Shown here: positions 1 to 15,200 of the stretch, piece by piece | How the letters are laid out: every line of letters begins with the position of its first letter | Position numbering within the stretch: the first letter of the stretch is position 1 | Assembly (NCBI RefSeq): GCF_001640805.2 | Contig: NC_066850.1 | Location: 14,264,157-14,328,156, forward strand | Source of the DNA: Lates calcarifer | Lineage: Eukaryota > Chordata > Actinopteri > Centropomidae | Direction of reading: 5' to 3' | Length of the DNA stretch: 64,000 nucleotides | Program-made: the position numbers and the translations under genes | The notes under the pieces: generated by a model | What the model was told of the DNA's origin: nothing | The model's database searches: none | What the model saw: the letters and a program-made list of their open reading frames with translations, nothing else

Positions 1-231
1 TTCTCCTCTGTTGGCAAGAACATTTTTTGGGGAAAATTTCCCAAAATGTTGAACTGTTTAGTGACTTCTGACAGGCACATAAAAATATTAACAGAATATA
101 TTGATGGTAACAGTAGTAGTGTTGTAGTTTCTGTTGCAGTAGTTATAGAAGATGAGACAGCAGCAGTAGTATTGGCAGTACCAGTGGTCATAGTAATGGT
201 AATAATAGAAACAGGTATGTGGTTGTCTTAC

Positions 232-288
232 CAAGTGTTGGGTCATACTCCCAGATGAAGCGTCTGGTCAGAAATCTCACCACCAAAG
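232..288 (-). CDS. rerg: rerg second coding exon (57 bases)
   Basis: Minus strand: acceptor TTCTCTGCAG precedes position 288 and donor GTAAGACAAC follows position 232. The 57 bases keep phase 1 on both sides and encode ALVVRFLTRRFIWEYDPTL with the split codon. This corresponds to helix 1 and the start of switch I. The following intron runs off the left edge. Confidence 0.9.
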
Positions 289-3200
289 CTGCAGAGAACA
301 ACAAAAACATGTTCAGAATAGGTTTATCTTCACGGTTTCCAGATTATATTCAATAGAATTTATGTGGGATAGGATTTTGGTCTTCTCCATATTCTGTCTT
401 CTTGAGAATGAGTGTGGATTTCCTCATATGAAGCCTTTGAAGTACTTATTATATCAGGCTGAGGTCCTAATATGCACATCCACTGACGTGTCGACTTCAA
501 TAGCTAATCAGCTGTGGATAACCCACCAAGAGGCCATAAGATCCAAACCACTTTAATACACTTTTCATCTAAATGCTAATACCTGTTTGAGTAGTTCCAC
601 ATCATTAAGGCAGAGTTCAGAACAGCCTTCAGGATGAAACACTGGCTCTCAAAGTTCATCATCAGCTGCTTCTCTCATATGGGCTAGTTAGTCTGCCCTT
701 TACAACATCAGCCTTCATCACAAAAAAAATAAATAAATAAGAAAAGCTTCCCCCAGTAGGCCAGTGACTCACTCCCTTAATGGTTTACCATCAACAAGTA
801 ATCTGCTGCACGGAAATGTTGATCTCCTTCATTTGGACATAATTAGCAGGCCACTGCTTGTGTATCACACAGCACCATGAACCAAACAGTCTGTGTGCTG
901 TTAGAGTAAGAGTACCTGTAAACACCAATTGGAAATGTGAATTCTAGGAGTGTGATTCACAGGGTTTTCAGGGAAGCCTGAAAAGTGCATAAAAACCTCT
1001 ATCACCAATCAGAATGTTACAAAAATCCCAATACAGCTTGTATTTGCTGCTATTACCAAGCTGAGATCCACTTTTCTGTTCTGATTTGTCTTATCAATAG
1101 GGACAGACACACTCCCATGCCTTCTCTGCTGCTTATTGTAATATTATAATCCCCTGGCACTTGAAAACTGAGCACTACAGTGTAATCCAATTAAAACACC
1201 AAGTGCTGTACACCCTCTCACCCCCCCCCCCCCAGGGAGTCACTACAGGAGGTGTAAGCCTCTCAGCTCTGCAACCGTTTATCTGAACATTGCAGTGTTT
1301 CTCTCTTTAGTTGAGTTAATGGGTAGACATGATGCCACTGAAACATTTAGTCCTCTGGGAGGGCATAAATGTACCCCCAACAGGAAAAGGAGATAATGCA
1401 AATATGTGTTTGTAGCTATTTATCAATGTGTTTCCTGGAGAAATTAAATTATATATGTATGTTATAAGAGTTAAAGGAATAGTTTGACATTTTTGGAAAT
1501 GTATATCTTCAGTTTATTGCAAGAGTGAGTTGAAAAGATTGATGCCACTCACGTCTGTGCATGAAATATGGACCTAGAACCCTAGCTTAGCGTAAGAGTT
1601 GTCAGCTGTCTTGGCTTTCTCCAGATTTAATATATATGCATATTATTGCAGCATTTTTGCTTTCGTGCAGGACGAACAAATGAGATATATAAATAAGTGA
1701 GTTTTACAGAAGTTGGTAGGCAGATTTATTTTACCCTTGGACAGAGAGCGGCTACATATTTGCTCCTCTTTGCAGCTCTTATGCTAAGCTAGGCTAACTC
1801 CCTCCTAGCTTTAGCTACACAGATTTGCTGAGGCTTTGTGTGGTATTCATCACTTCTCACGCTTGGGAAAACAAATATGCGGTTTTCTCAGAATGTCGAA
1901 CTCTATCTCTCTGCCCAGCTTTGCTCAGACCACATGTATTTTCATTTTAATCCATTTGAGTTTGACCACAAGTGACCACTATGGATAAGTGTTTAATGCT
2001 AAACTATTGTGTAACAGTAATAGTCCCACCACATCATAAATTAGAAGTGTTTATAGTATAGGCACAGTGAAAAGCTGGTCTTTTAAATATCTTTTCTCGA
2101 AGGCATTCATAGTCTTCTAACTTCAGAGGAGTGGGAGGATCGGTTGGGCCAGTCGATCGTTTGACAACTTCAGAAGAAGCATACTGGTCAGATAGTCATA
2201 ACAGACAAAGTAAGGCTGTAGCAGCACAACCTCTGAGTGCATCATGTTGGACAAAAGCCACCTGTAGACCCAACAACTGCGTAGAAAGAAGACAATGACA
2301 GCTCCTTTACTTGTTTTACCTTAAAGTGAGTAAATACATTTTCCTGAGTTTTGCAGGAATTTTTTGTGCTTTTTGTTAATTGTTTGCTAACACACATCAG
2401 TAAGCAAGTGTTCACACTTTGAGTCCACTCCTCTACAGCACATGTCATGTGCCTGAGTGACTACCAATGGGCCTTAGTGGTCCACTTGAGTCCAGGCTGG
2501 TATCTTGTGTCCTCATGTCTTATTGAGCTGCTGTTTATGGAAAAGAGACAATGGGGAAAGAGTTTTGCCATTGAACTGGGGGGAAAAAACACATCCATCT
2601 TGGCCAGGCCTGTTTTCTGCTCATAATTAGCCATAACAAAGAATAGGAAGAAAACCAATTATGTCAGCCAGAGTGTCTCTGCCACGTTTCATTACGCTTC
2701 TAAAGAACTCAAGTCCAGCCTTTGAGCTCAGGGCAGTGTTTGATGATGACTGAGAGTCTGGTGTTCAAATGTTTCAATTTGTCATTCACACATACAGAGT
2801 AGCTGCAGAAAGCCTCACCCTAGCTTCTTTTTACTGTCCAAACTAAGATTGTTTTTGATTGAATGAAGTTGTACATTTGTTAATGGAAAATTGGCAAATT
2901 CACAAGGAGATGACTGGGGTGGATGGTGAGCGTTACAAAGTGCACAACTCAAAAACATATTAACAGTGCATTAATAGTAAACATTAATCAGGTTGCAGGT
3001 TAATTGTAGATAAATGCAATCTTGAAGAGGCTGCGTCTTAACACACTTAATGTGTTTTCGGGCAAAAGAAGAGTGTATCATGCAACATTTAATTATTCAC
3101 TGAATGTGCTGAAAGCAGAACAGCAGCAGATAATTTGTCATGCTGTTAAGAAGGCACACTGACACGTGACATACAGCACTGAATTTCCCACTGAGGTTAT

Positions 3201-6200
3201 TTCATGTTGCTTCTGCTACAGTGGCCTGGATTCCAGGTAGACAGAACAACCAATGGGGTGTGAAGTCCTTTCCTCATTAGACGTAACTGTATCTCCTGCT
3301 TTTCACTGCCACTGGAAAGAAATGTACACATAGAAGAAAGGAGCCTTTGTTAACCTGCGTCAGTATGGACACTGTGGCCCAGATTCACGAAGGTTTGTAG
3401 AGGGAATAATGTACACTGTATCACTAAGCTGACCAAATCACAAAGGCAGGTGGTTCACTGACTGTATGCAGTAAGAGGAAAGCTGATAATTGCTGGTTAA
3501 AAAAAAAAAGAGAGAAAGAAGAAGAAGCCTCTTTGCACCTGTCACAGTCAGCAGTAATAAAGCTTATCCCTTCATATATTCCAGACCAGTGCTCTAAGAT
3601 CAAGCAACCAAGTCAAAAGAATTTAACTAAACTCTGTTAATACCTCTATCTAGGTAATGCCTGTGTTTCTGGTTTTTGCTATATATTTTGTGATATTTAA
3701 AATTTTGTCAAAAATAATCTTTAAAGCTGCACAGAACAGTATCACCTGACTCAGCTCTCAGACCATTTCAGACTTCTTTAAAGTCTGTGTTATTTTACAG
3801 CCCGCAACTGAACTGGTTTGGTTAAGTCTCAATGCCCTCATCAGTCTAGTTTCCCGTTGCAGCAGGAAGCTGTTTTCTGCAAAAAAGCTCCAATATTACC
3901 ACTGTGCACTACTGGCCCAGCACTTAACAGTGCTGACAAAGTTAGCAGTTAGTTGATGAAAATAGGGGAGCATTTATCAGCAAAACAGAGCTAAATTTTG
4001 GTTCAGTTAGCCAGAAACAGAACTACAAATGAATGGTAATGTTGGATTAAACATTCAGAAGGCAAGGTTTGCTAGCATGTTTACCACAGCAGGCTGCCCA
4101 AGTGGCCATCAAAATCAATAAATGCAGCTTTAAAGTCAGGCCATGGAACTTTTGCTGACTAGTAGCCACTGTGGCTGCAAGTGACAGTACAGTGCTAAAA
4201 TGCAGGATAACAGTAGCACAGTTTTCTCCCATGTTGATGTCTGGTCTCACAGTTTGACAGCCTCCTTGAGTTTGCTGTTGAGGTTGCAGTGGGTAAATAC
4301 AGTATCGGCAAGGGAGCTGAACAGAGACACTTTGACAAGCATGCTGTACTGACAGGTCTCCTGTGGCGCTGACACCACACGCAAGGAATAGATTTCATCA
4401 CCTGACAACTGACAGAAAATATATTTTGAAAATGAAATAACCCCTACATTCAGTTTTTATCATCAACAGTTGCTACATAGGGTCATAAAACATCATAGGA
4501 ATGATGACATCCCATCTTTATCACAGAAACCCTAAATTTTGCATGAGAGAGTGAAAATCAGGTTTGCGGAGTGGTCACTGTTTGTGTTTATGCCCTGATG
4601 TCACTCCAGCATGGCAGTGTTGGAGTGACAGATACAGTGTACTGTTCACAGCTGTTTGAAAAATCCCCTGCCATGTTAAGTGCAGCTCTTCCCATGTATC
4701 ATCTTGTATCTGGCATTCCGAGAAAATCAATACCCTGTCATCTTTTAAACCTGGGCTGTTGTGTTTCTGACATTCTCGAGCTGCAAACTGGTTTTCCAAT
4801 ACTTGATATTTCCTTGCAAATACTGCTGCTGAAGTCTGTGTGGAAGAACTGATATGATTTTTATGAGATTTATCAAGCACTGCTATGAGTGGATGGATGG
4901 AGCCGTGCCAACTTTTCAGATTTACGTCAAACACATCATCCACAGGAGGTGTTTGCCAAAAGCTGCTTTTGTCCAAAGTGACCTAATCACATTAGCAGCA
5001 GAATGTCAGACTAATTGCAAACAAAGCAGGAGCAATTAGTGGCGCCTATGGCCCTGTTCTAAACTGGCACAGTGTTACTCATTGAACAGTCTCTGTTGAT
5101 TCCCTACAGCCATCAGACAGACACCCATGGCTGTTTGGTCACTTTGACCACAATAACACTTTCACTCGGCTGGCAAATAGAGCTCTCCCAGAGCTGTGCA
5201 GCTGCAGTCATGTTCTGTACCTATTGTGTTCATGTCATGTCAGGTCATGTCATACAGGCCAGTTGTGCTGATAAGACTGGAGAGGAAATGGTTAGACTGG
5301 GGCTGACAGAAGAACCAGACAGCAGAAGCAAAAAAGTACCAGCTTTAATTGGGGGAAGAAAAACTTCTAAAACTAAATATCAGAATCAGATTTTTGACAT
5401 CTGTTGTACTGTATCAAAACATATCCCATAGAAAGTGTCATTTTATGAAACTGGCATTTTAAATTAGAAGTAATACAAAAGACAAACCAGTCTGCAGTAT
5501 TGCTGCTTGTGGCTGTAGAACTTGCCTTGCTTTTACTCCACTGTTTACCAAAGAGACAGTAAACTAGACCATTAAAGCAAGAGCACTTGCTATATCAAGC
5601 AAAAGCTAGCTGATGAGATAGCTATGGATAGCCTTGGCTGAAACTAAAGCTAAATTTACTCCCTGATCTGTAACTGTAAAATAATAATTTTTAACTGACA
5701 TCTTGGTAATTGGGTTTATTATTCCACAAAATTAAATGAGACAATAGCTAAATCCAGTTACGATGCAGAATAAAACTCCTGCTAAAGCTAACATAACTAG
5801 CAAGGAGATTTCAATGGCAGCTATCTATCTATATTTGATGTGGTTATGCCACCTTAAATTACATATTTGAACATATTAAATTGACAATCAATATATTGTA
5901 TTGATTTAAATATACTGACAGTAGTAACTGCTCTCTGTCTTTGCAGGCTAATATTGATGGAAAACATTTGGTGTTAATTGAGGTGTACATTTAGAAACAT
6001 TCGATGTTTGATCCATATTTATACTGTGTACTGACTGAATATTGTTAGTGTCTTCATGAATACTTTCATCCCTGTGAAGCACATGAGAGCTCAGAAATAT
6101 CAAGATTGCAACAAATTTAAATGATTCATCAGTGGCATAAGCTCTCCAGCAAGAAAAATCCACTTAGTTGCAGAAAGATTTCAATCTTGTATCTGATGTA

Positions 6201-9200
6201 GACTGATTATGGTGCTCAGTTTGCTGATTGATGTAATCAGACCTGTTGTAAATTTCCTCCTCTGCTGGCAGGAAACACAATTTTTCTCATGTACGTGAAT
6301 AGAGGAGAGGTGAATCATTAACCAGATGAGCAGTTCCTAGGGCTTTATTGCATTTCTATCAGAAAAAATACAGACGATTGCTGCCCTGCTGCTCTGTTGG
6401 CAGACAAGAAGCCACAATTTACAAATGATGTGGCTCCAAATGCTTGTAAAGGGCGAGGGTGTTGAAATACGATGTTAAGAGGAATCCTCCACCATTAAAT
6501 CTATGCCAGGAATATGCCCTAAATCTAATTCTTTACACTGCAAAACATATTTGACATTTTGTTCGATTTATGTCAAGAAGTTTGAGATGGTAAGACCCAT
6601 TACTAGCTCAAATGTCTATGAACATACTATTTTTGTTGCAGCCCCTCATCTCTAATTAATATTTTGACTACTACCAGAGTTGTTGATAACAGGCTTATAG
6701 ATGCAGTGCTTTGTGCATTGATTATTGATTTATGAGTTCCTGCAGATACAAGCTTAAGCTTAATTATGAACATCTGTTGAGTTTCAGCACTTAAACAAGG
6801 ATTAAATCACTTCCACTGAAGAATGATTAAAGAACCAGCATGATGTTAACCAAAGGACAGACACAGGAGAGAGTTGTTTGCAGAGTGTAGAGGCTTACAA
6901 GGAAGGATGAAAAACTGGACTTGCTGTTTGTTGCTTCCAGAGTTCACGCAGATTTATTCAGCTTTTTTATTAATGTGACAGTCTTAAAGTACTGTGATAA
7001 ATCTGTTGGAGCACTGGAAGAATCATAAGCATTCTCCTTTTTTTTGTTAGTTCTTGCAAGATAAACTAGATTGAAACATGTTTTTGTCTGTTTCTGAATG
7101 ATATCCAAGCTCAACCAGCATAGTTTTGTTATTAAATGCCAGTATGTAGGTACTTTTTCTTCAGTGACGATGTATCCATTACATCTGGGATTTTTTCCTC
7201 ACACAAACTAAGAAGTGACAGTCCTGATGCTAAAAACAGACAAACAAATTAGCTACAAAAGCACACAAACCACTTCCTGAACAGGAGGTCAGGCCTATGT
7301 TCCCAGTCTCAGAGCTTTCCCAGAGTTCCTTTCACCACCAATCTCTCCCTGGGGCACGTCTGCATCCCAGACTACCAACACCAAATGTCCTTGGAGCTGC
7401 TGGATAGACAAAAATGACATTTCTCATAAAGAAATGTATGTATGTCTGTGGAACAGGGACTACTGGGAGTCCCCACTGTGCCAGGGGAAATATTCAATCT
7501 CTGTCTACTGCCAAATATAAATGAGAAGTCAGACATCTCACCATCTCAGTCCCTTTCCAGATCAGATTACAGCTCGCCAATCAGGCTCCATTCATATTTA
7601 TTCTAGGAACTTTAACCAATACTCCATAAGAAGGGATGTGGAAAGTCTTAAGTGAGCAAAGTAACAACAACACACAAGGCAAGAGTAAACATGGCATCTC
7701 CCACGAGGGATGGCGTCACCGTCTGAGCCAATCAGGAACAAATATTTCACTGTAAATGAGCTGGGTTTCAGGGGAGTTCAGCATTTGAGCCAAACAGTGG
7801 TTCTAAATGAGATGCAGCAGACAAAGCAGAAATCAAAGTACTGACAAAAAGACCCATCTAACAAACCTTTTAGTCCCTTTTAGCCAAACCAAAAATGCTA
7901 GAATTGACAAACGATAAAGAACATTTTGGTAGCAGTTTGTCCTTGTGCATTTTGACTAAACTTCCTTTCAGTGAACAGCAATTGTCCTATCACGGCCTTG
8001 CAACTGTAACTAAGCTTACTAACTTTTATAAAACCTTTATAAAAACCTTTAAACCACCGCTCGAGTGGTGTTTATCTACTCTACTATAAGGTGCAATTGT
8101 TAGCATGTCCTGCTAACTTGGCTTACTGCCCACAGCAGTAACCAAGCATTACGTTAGAAGGCCAAGGAGCATCATGAACTAACTGTCTTTTGAGATTTTG
8201 TTAAAAAAAAAAAGAGTCCGGTTTACAACTTGCACATCCACTATGTAGTATTTCAGTATTTTAAGTGTAAGTTCAGGATGCTATCAGTGTTTAAGATAAC
8301 ATTAGCAGTTCTGTCATGTTCTTTTTTAGATTTGGGGAGATTTGCACTCCAGCTTCCCCAGCCAACATTACCCCAGTAAACATTGCGTTTGCCAATCATA
8401 CTGGTTAGTCCTCATCTTAAAAGCGTCTTCTCTTGCAACATCAGAAGTGAAACAGATTGATCATTCTTTCAGTTCTAGAACTATTTAGATCTACACTGCA
8501 CTACACAAACATTGTATTGCGTCTCCTACAAGTAGGAACTTGGTGAGGATGCTGACTTTTTGTCTAGGGAATGTAGCTTTAATCTCAGTCTTTAAACACA
8601 GTATCATGTATGTAGCTTTTTGTATATAATATATATATATATATATATGACTCTTTGTTCTACAAGAAGTTAGCTGGAAACATTAAAACCAAATCATGCA
8701 GCTGTAATTGGCTTAATTAGTTAGCTATCTATACAAATCTCCTAGCAACAACAGTCATTTCAGCCAGCAAAATCAACACTAGCCTGCTAGAAATGAGAGG
8801 CCTGCTTTTGTCTACTGCATCTGTGTCTGTTTTGTTTCAAATATTTCTACATGTAAGTGGTGAATCTGCCACTGTAATCATTATAAACTGCATATGAACA
8901 ATGGAAGAATGGAAATCTTGACAGGCGTAGCAACAGTAACTAAAGGGGAAGAGGCTTAGGAAATGGTCAAATGAGCTATCAGATTTGCTCTCCTTTGTTC
9001 TGAGTCATTGCTCTCCATGTTGCTTAGCTACGCCACAGGAATTTGATTATCCGTGTGATCCAAATGGGAATTGAAAAAATGTAACTTGATGCAGCTTTTT
9101 GCCGTTCACACTGATCAGAAAATAACAGATGTGCATAATATGCATCCTTGAGGAGCAATAGCCATTCCCGAAATACGAAACCAATAATACTTCAAGAAAT

Positions 9201-12200
9201 CTCATCATCTCTGTTGTTCTCCAGATCAGATTACAGCTGGCCAATTAACAGCACATGACTCATTGCTTTTTTCCTCCATGCCTGTCAACTCATTAGTGGC
9301 TCAGGTTGGCAGATTCCTGGCTATTATTCACCATTTAAATTAATGAGATGTGGGGCATAATCAGCGCTCTTCTGAGAATAATAGACAAGTGTTCCATTTT
9401 CAGCCATGCTTAATTAGTCATTAGGTTTGGGATAATTAATAATTAGGCCTATGTTTGTAAACAATAGGTAAATTACATGTTTTAAATGAAAAACCATTGA
9501 GTGCTGAGGGGTTTTGTATGAATCTCTCTTAATCCCCCACTTACCAATTTCCATTCCAACCACTTGAGATTTAGTATGATGTCAACCTGCTAGATAAACA
9601 AATTGTTTTCTGAAACTTGAGAGAACCATGAATCACCAGCAGTGAAAATTAATACATCTTTCTTAATTTCAGTGTGCCCAGCCTCCAGTTTGATGCTGGC
9701 AGACATCATTTAAATTTGTTGTGCAGTAAACACGCTTCCTGCGTCACAAGATGGCATTTTGGCAGCTAGATTGGTTTTGCTGCCTCAAGCCAAGTTCTCA
9801 TAATAAATCAAACTGCAATTAAATCATCAGGCATTGCAGTGTTTTACTCTCCTGAGCTATTAAATCATTTCCTCTATAAATCTCTAATGCAGAGGGATTT
9901 GATGTGATCATGAGCTGTGTAATTAGACGCCCTGGTATTGTTGGTAAGACAGAGAAAGATAATCTTTGCGTGTGTTGACAGATTGGTAGACAATTAACAA
10001 AGCTCTGTCATAAGAGTTCAGATTGCCTTCTAAAAAACTGTCACTCATAGTGGTGAATATAATGAAGAAATATCACCTCAGTCTACATTTCATAACTCTG
10101 CTGAGTTATGAGTACTGTAGTTTTAGGTTTTATCACATTTGAATTAGATGAGTCATACTTTTGAGTTCTCACATTTATTCAATAACTACATTGGGGTCTA
10201 ATGAGACTTGACTCAACTAATGAAATTACTTCTGTCTCCAGAGCACATCCATCTCTGAGAGATGACTATTTGACAACAGAGAATGTAAACAACTCAGTGG
10301 GAAAGGAATTATTTCTCACTGATTATAATGCAGCCAGTTTTTGCTTTGCTGATTCACTCACCTCAAATTCAAAGTTGTTTGTCCATCCAATGAGAAGCAC
10401 CAGTCTGAAGCTTTAACTTTTTAATGTATACACTTTGCCTTTGCACTATAAAGATGGATGTCCCTTTGTTTGAACACAACAAGTCACAGTATATATCAAG
10501 TTCACTCTGAATGGCCGTAAAGGTTACACAAACTCCCCTCTGCTCCACTTTGGACAAGCTCCATGAACACACAATGGCAGAGAGAGAGGCAGTCATTCTC
10601 CTCAGGGCCCTGCAGCTCTATAAAATGGGACACCAGAGAGGCTTTGATTTCACATCTCTGAAGATGCAAAAGGACAGAAGCTCACAGTGGTGGAGTTATA
10701 ACGGGAAGGGCGTGGGGACTCTGCATTCATCCTTTTAATTTAGTCTCTAACAATAGCACCACAGCGCTATTCATCAAAAGCCATGTGTGAGGCAGATGAG
10801 GGCTGAGATGCTGTGGCAGCCACACCTTAGAGAGTGATCTTCACTGGGATTACAGACATAAAGATGAAGACCTGTTTACAAGGGGCAGCTGAGAAAAAGT
10901 GAAGTACCTATTTTCACTTTGAAGACTGGCAATCTGGGTATTACAGCTTTTATACAATGGCCTTGTCCACATTGCAGCTACCGTAAGAACTGTGGAGATT
11001 AAAAGGGGGCCATAGAGGCAAAATATTTTCAAACACTGACTTAGAATTTTTTTTAAAAAACTGGTTTTGTCTTTTGTACAATACCTGGTAGCTACAGTTA
11101 AAATCCAATCAAAAAGTTACAAGTTTTGTTAGCAGAGATTCTGATAAAGGGAAGTATTTGAAAATTAAGAACTCAGTTCATTATCCTGATGGCACGGACT
11201 TGAAAAACAAAGCCCAGATTGACAGATAATGCTACAAAATGTTACTCGCTATTTAAAATTATGGATAAAGGTCAATGCCTATGTCCCATCCAAGACTGAT
11301 CCAAACTCAGCATCAAAATAGGTAGTTTGTCAGTGCCTTCTAAAACGTATATGACTGCAAATATAACTTGTATTTCTGTTATGGGATCTGCCACCACTAT
11401 GGTTAAAGTCTGTTTAAGTCGTTTAAGGGTTAGGAGAAGATTATGGTCGACTGTTGGTGGGAAACGAACAGTAGCTTTCCATGTCAGAGACATGCACTTT
11501 GTTGACTCATTCATTCACCCTGTAACACCTTTTTTTAATATTTGACATATTGTCCTGCTGTAAATATCTACAGTGTTGTTTTTGATTTATAGTTTAGCAT
11601 CAGATCTTCCCCATTTATCCGAACACATATAGATGATCTGGACCTGTTGCGCTTTAATGTATGCTACTGTAATATATAGTTTAGTGTAGTTATAGTAATT
11701 TTAACACCTTTCAACAAAAACTGAACATTATAACCTTCATGAAGCTGGGAGTTATTGCAGGTATGAGTGTACATATGCATGCTATATGAGCCAATGTGAG
11801 GTTGCTTAATATTGCTGAAGTATTAAATACTGAAGTCTGCAGCTCAGGCTCAATTTTTGAATCATCAATTTCTGAAATTATATGGAAAATGTTGCACCTG
11901 TACATCGTGGGACACATATAACATTATGTACTAAAGTGGCTTCATTAGACTGGCACTTATCGAGAGAGGGAACAGAGGGATCTGTTTATATTAGATTTGG
12001 AGATGTGCAATCTATTTGCGATTTTAAATTTCATTAGACTGTCTGACATTAATAGAGCATTCATTAATCTGCTTTGAACTGATTCCACTGTTCCTCTGCA
12101 GTCAGGATATTTAAATCTCCTTTTTTAATTCTGCAAAGCTATATAATGAAAAGATACCAGGCAAGGATCTAAGTGTGGAGTTAGTTACATTCTCATAAGA

Positions 12201-15200
12201 CGGTATGAACTTCCAAACACAGTCTGCCAGGGGACGGTGTTGAATAAATCAAATATCACCAAAAGTGGCCCTGAGCATTAAACATTACCCTGAATCTTGG
12301 CTGATAAACCAGCTTCAGAAGCAAAAAAGAAAATACTTAATGGATCCATCATGAAATGTTAAAAGCGCTGCTAATCTCCAGAGAGTAAGGTTGTTAAAAG
12401 CAAGGAGGGAAATAACCAGCAATGACTCACACCAGGCGAGGACAGCAGCAGCAGTCAGGGTACACGAGTGGAGAACAGACAATATGTGGAGGCTGCTGAG
12501 AGTCGGAGGTGCGCTCTAAAAATAATTCAACAGAAGAAAAAAAGTATGACCACTCAAGAAGCCCACCTTCCTGTGACACAATCATTTCCCTTTATGGGTC
12601 CGCTGCATCGTTGTGTGTGTCAAGAGAAGGCTGATTAATCAGTTTGCTGATATTTATACCGACAAAAGGCACAGAACATTGGCTACTAGCAACTCCAGAA
12701 ATATATCCTTTCTGGCAAAGCCCACTATTAGTTCAACCTGTGTGTGTGTGTGCAAAGCGGAGGAGTGCCAGGGTGAATAGAAACACAGGGGGAGGTCTGG
12801 ACACTGAAGCTCGGCAGATGGCCTTTAGAGAGCCCAAACAGATAAGGTGAATGACAGAGACACCTTGTTCATTTCTGTGGACAAAGGGAAACCATGGGCA
12901 GCTGATAATGTGTCCAGTATAGGAGGAAATGGAGGAGGATGGAGAAAGACGAGCAGAGTGCAGGCACACTGAGGGAATTCAGGTTCCCTGACAGTTTAAT
13001 GAAGCCTCAGAGCTGTTAGGCTGCAGTAACAGAGGGACTAGCTGCATCTACTGTACCTGCCATCCAAAAAGTGCTGCTCCTCACTAGACTATGTATTGTT
13101 GTAGGTGAAACTGAAATATGCATTTTAGGCAGCTAATGATTGTTCATTTGGTACATTGCAATGGATGTTTGGGTGAATGAACACAAACTAAAAAAGTGGT
13201 TAAGCAGATTCACATGAATATCACGACACTTTGTGTCTGAGCACACCATAGTCTAAAACCATGATAGTGGCACAGCAAAACTGTACTTTGGCACGGTAGC
13301 TCTTTGAGCTAAATGCTAACAGCAACAATGCTAACATGCCAATGTTTAGCAGGTAATGTTCACCATGATTATTATCTCAGCGTCCCATCTTGTAATACCA
13401 CTTTGCAATAGTGAGTTAGAATGAGGAAATAGCACTGCCTTGTAAATGCAACAACCATGTTTAATGCTAATGTTGACTTTTGCAACGATAGTAAAAACGT
13501 ACCTTTAATGATGTTGTTTCTTTTCATGGCTCAGATTTTTGTTATCACTTAGACTACCAAAAATGTACTCATACATAATGTTCATCAGTATTTGTCCCCC
13601 AATATAAATGAAAAAAATGAATTAGGGCTTTTGGGGAGAGCTCATAATCTCATCACATGTTTCTTATTTATCCTTTTTGAAACCTTCTGAAAACGCTATT
13701 TCTGTCACATGCAACAAAAGCCTCTAAGGCTCAGAACCACTGATACCCAGCTGATGTCCTTGAAACGTATTTTTTCTGTGCCAGATTTTCTGGATGACTG
13801 GATACAGCTCAGTGCTGTTTTTCTTATAACTTTTAAAAAAAAATAACTTAGAACTTCTGTGTCTTGCTTCAGCAGGTTCATGTCTTTCCTTATCCTGTCA
13901 TATTTCTTTCCCATCCCTTCCTGAAAGTATTTCACCAGTGCATTTTTCTTACCCCAGCTGTTGCAAAGATAAAACACACCAAAAGCTTCCCCACAGCATC
14001 AAATAAAAAGCTAATTTCAATTCTGTTCCATCACACCCCCAATACTGCACCCCACAGAAACTGATGTTCCTCTTGTATGCACCTGGCTGTGGTTGTGCTG
14101 TTGCCAAGGCACACTTTACTTTTCAACCATAGAGCAGCAAGATTCCATGAGCTCTGAGTTCTCAATGCAAACTGAACAAATAAGCACAATTTAAAAGAAT
14201 AAAGCCTTAAAGTTAGGGAAAGTCTTATGTAACCCACTCGAGCATGTAAAAGTCACTTAACGCTCTGTACAGCAGACACACCCCTCATCTGAACAGTCAC
14301 ATCACTCCAGTCGCTCTGAAAGCCACTTGTAAACCTTTTCAAATCTCTTATCTAAAAGAGTATCATCTACCTCTGATACACTGATTAGAGCATTTGTGCC
14401 ACAGCTTAATGCTTTCAACGAGTCATACCTCATGGCTGTTCACAGGGTCTGGCATACAGAATGTAATCAGGGAAGTCAAACAGCCAGCCAACTTCACAGC
14501 TGTAGGCTCAGTCAGCTGTCAAAGGCCAAAGATGTGCCTGGAAACCTGAGCAGCAGGATGAGCAACTGTCCTTATGCCTCTACAGCCTGTTAATTGCCAG
14601 ACGGTTTGGAGCGAGTAGTCACGCACAGAAAGCCTGATGAATGTCAAATCCTATCAATTATTTGATTACTTTCCACAACTTTCATTTCCTCCAGCAGACA
14701 TCACAGGAAGTTGATTTTAGGAACAGCATGATCGCTGCAGGAGTGATTTGAGTGTAAAAGGTTGGCTGTGCCATCTTTCAGCAGGAAGCCTATTTCAAAG
14801 TCATTATCATGAGTTCACAATGTAATACTGTCAGAGTCATTTGGAGACATGCTGTTATCTTGTACATTGTCTTCTACATAAACCATTTCCAGAAAAAGAA
14901 AGAATACTCAGCCTCACATTTTGTAGACTCCTCAAACAGAGAGACATAAGACTCATAATCTGAGCCATTTTCTTATCAGTAAATGTCTTGTTCCTTTATA
15001 GCTGCCATGACACAACCGTAATTCATCAACAGGAAAAATACAAATAAAGAGCATGAAGGTAAAACATAATGCGTCTCCCCTGCAGCAAAGCATTAGGAGA
15101 CATGACTAGAACCTTTTAATGTGATGGAAAGGGGAAAAAAGGCAGATCCATGTGGTGCTACTATCATTTAGTGCTTTCATGGTGAAGGAGTATGATCTTC

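Noticed and set aside
4575..4976. 133-codon minus-strand open frame
   Set aside because: No motif, no splice context, and an overlapping plus-strand frame of similar quality. Likely chance.
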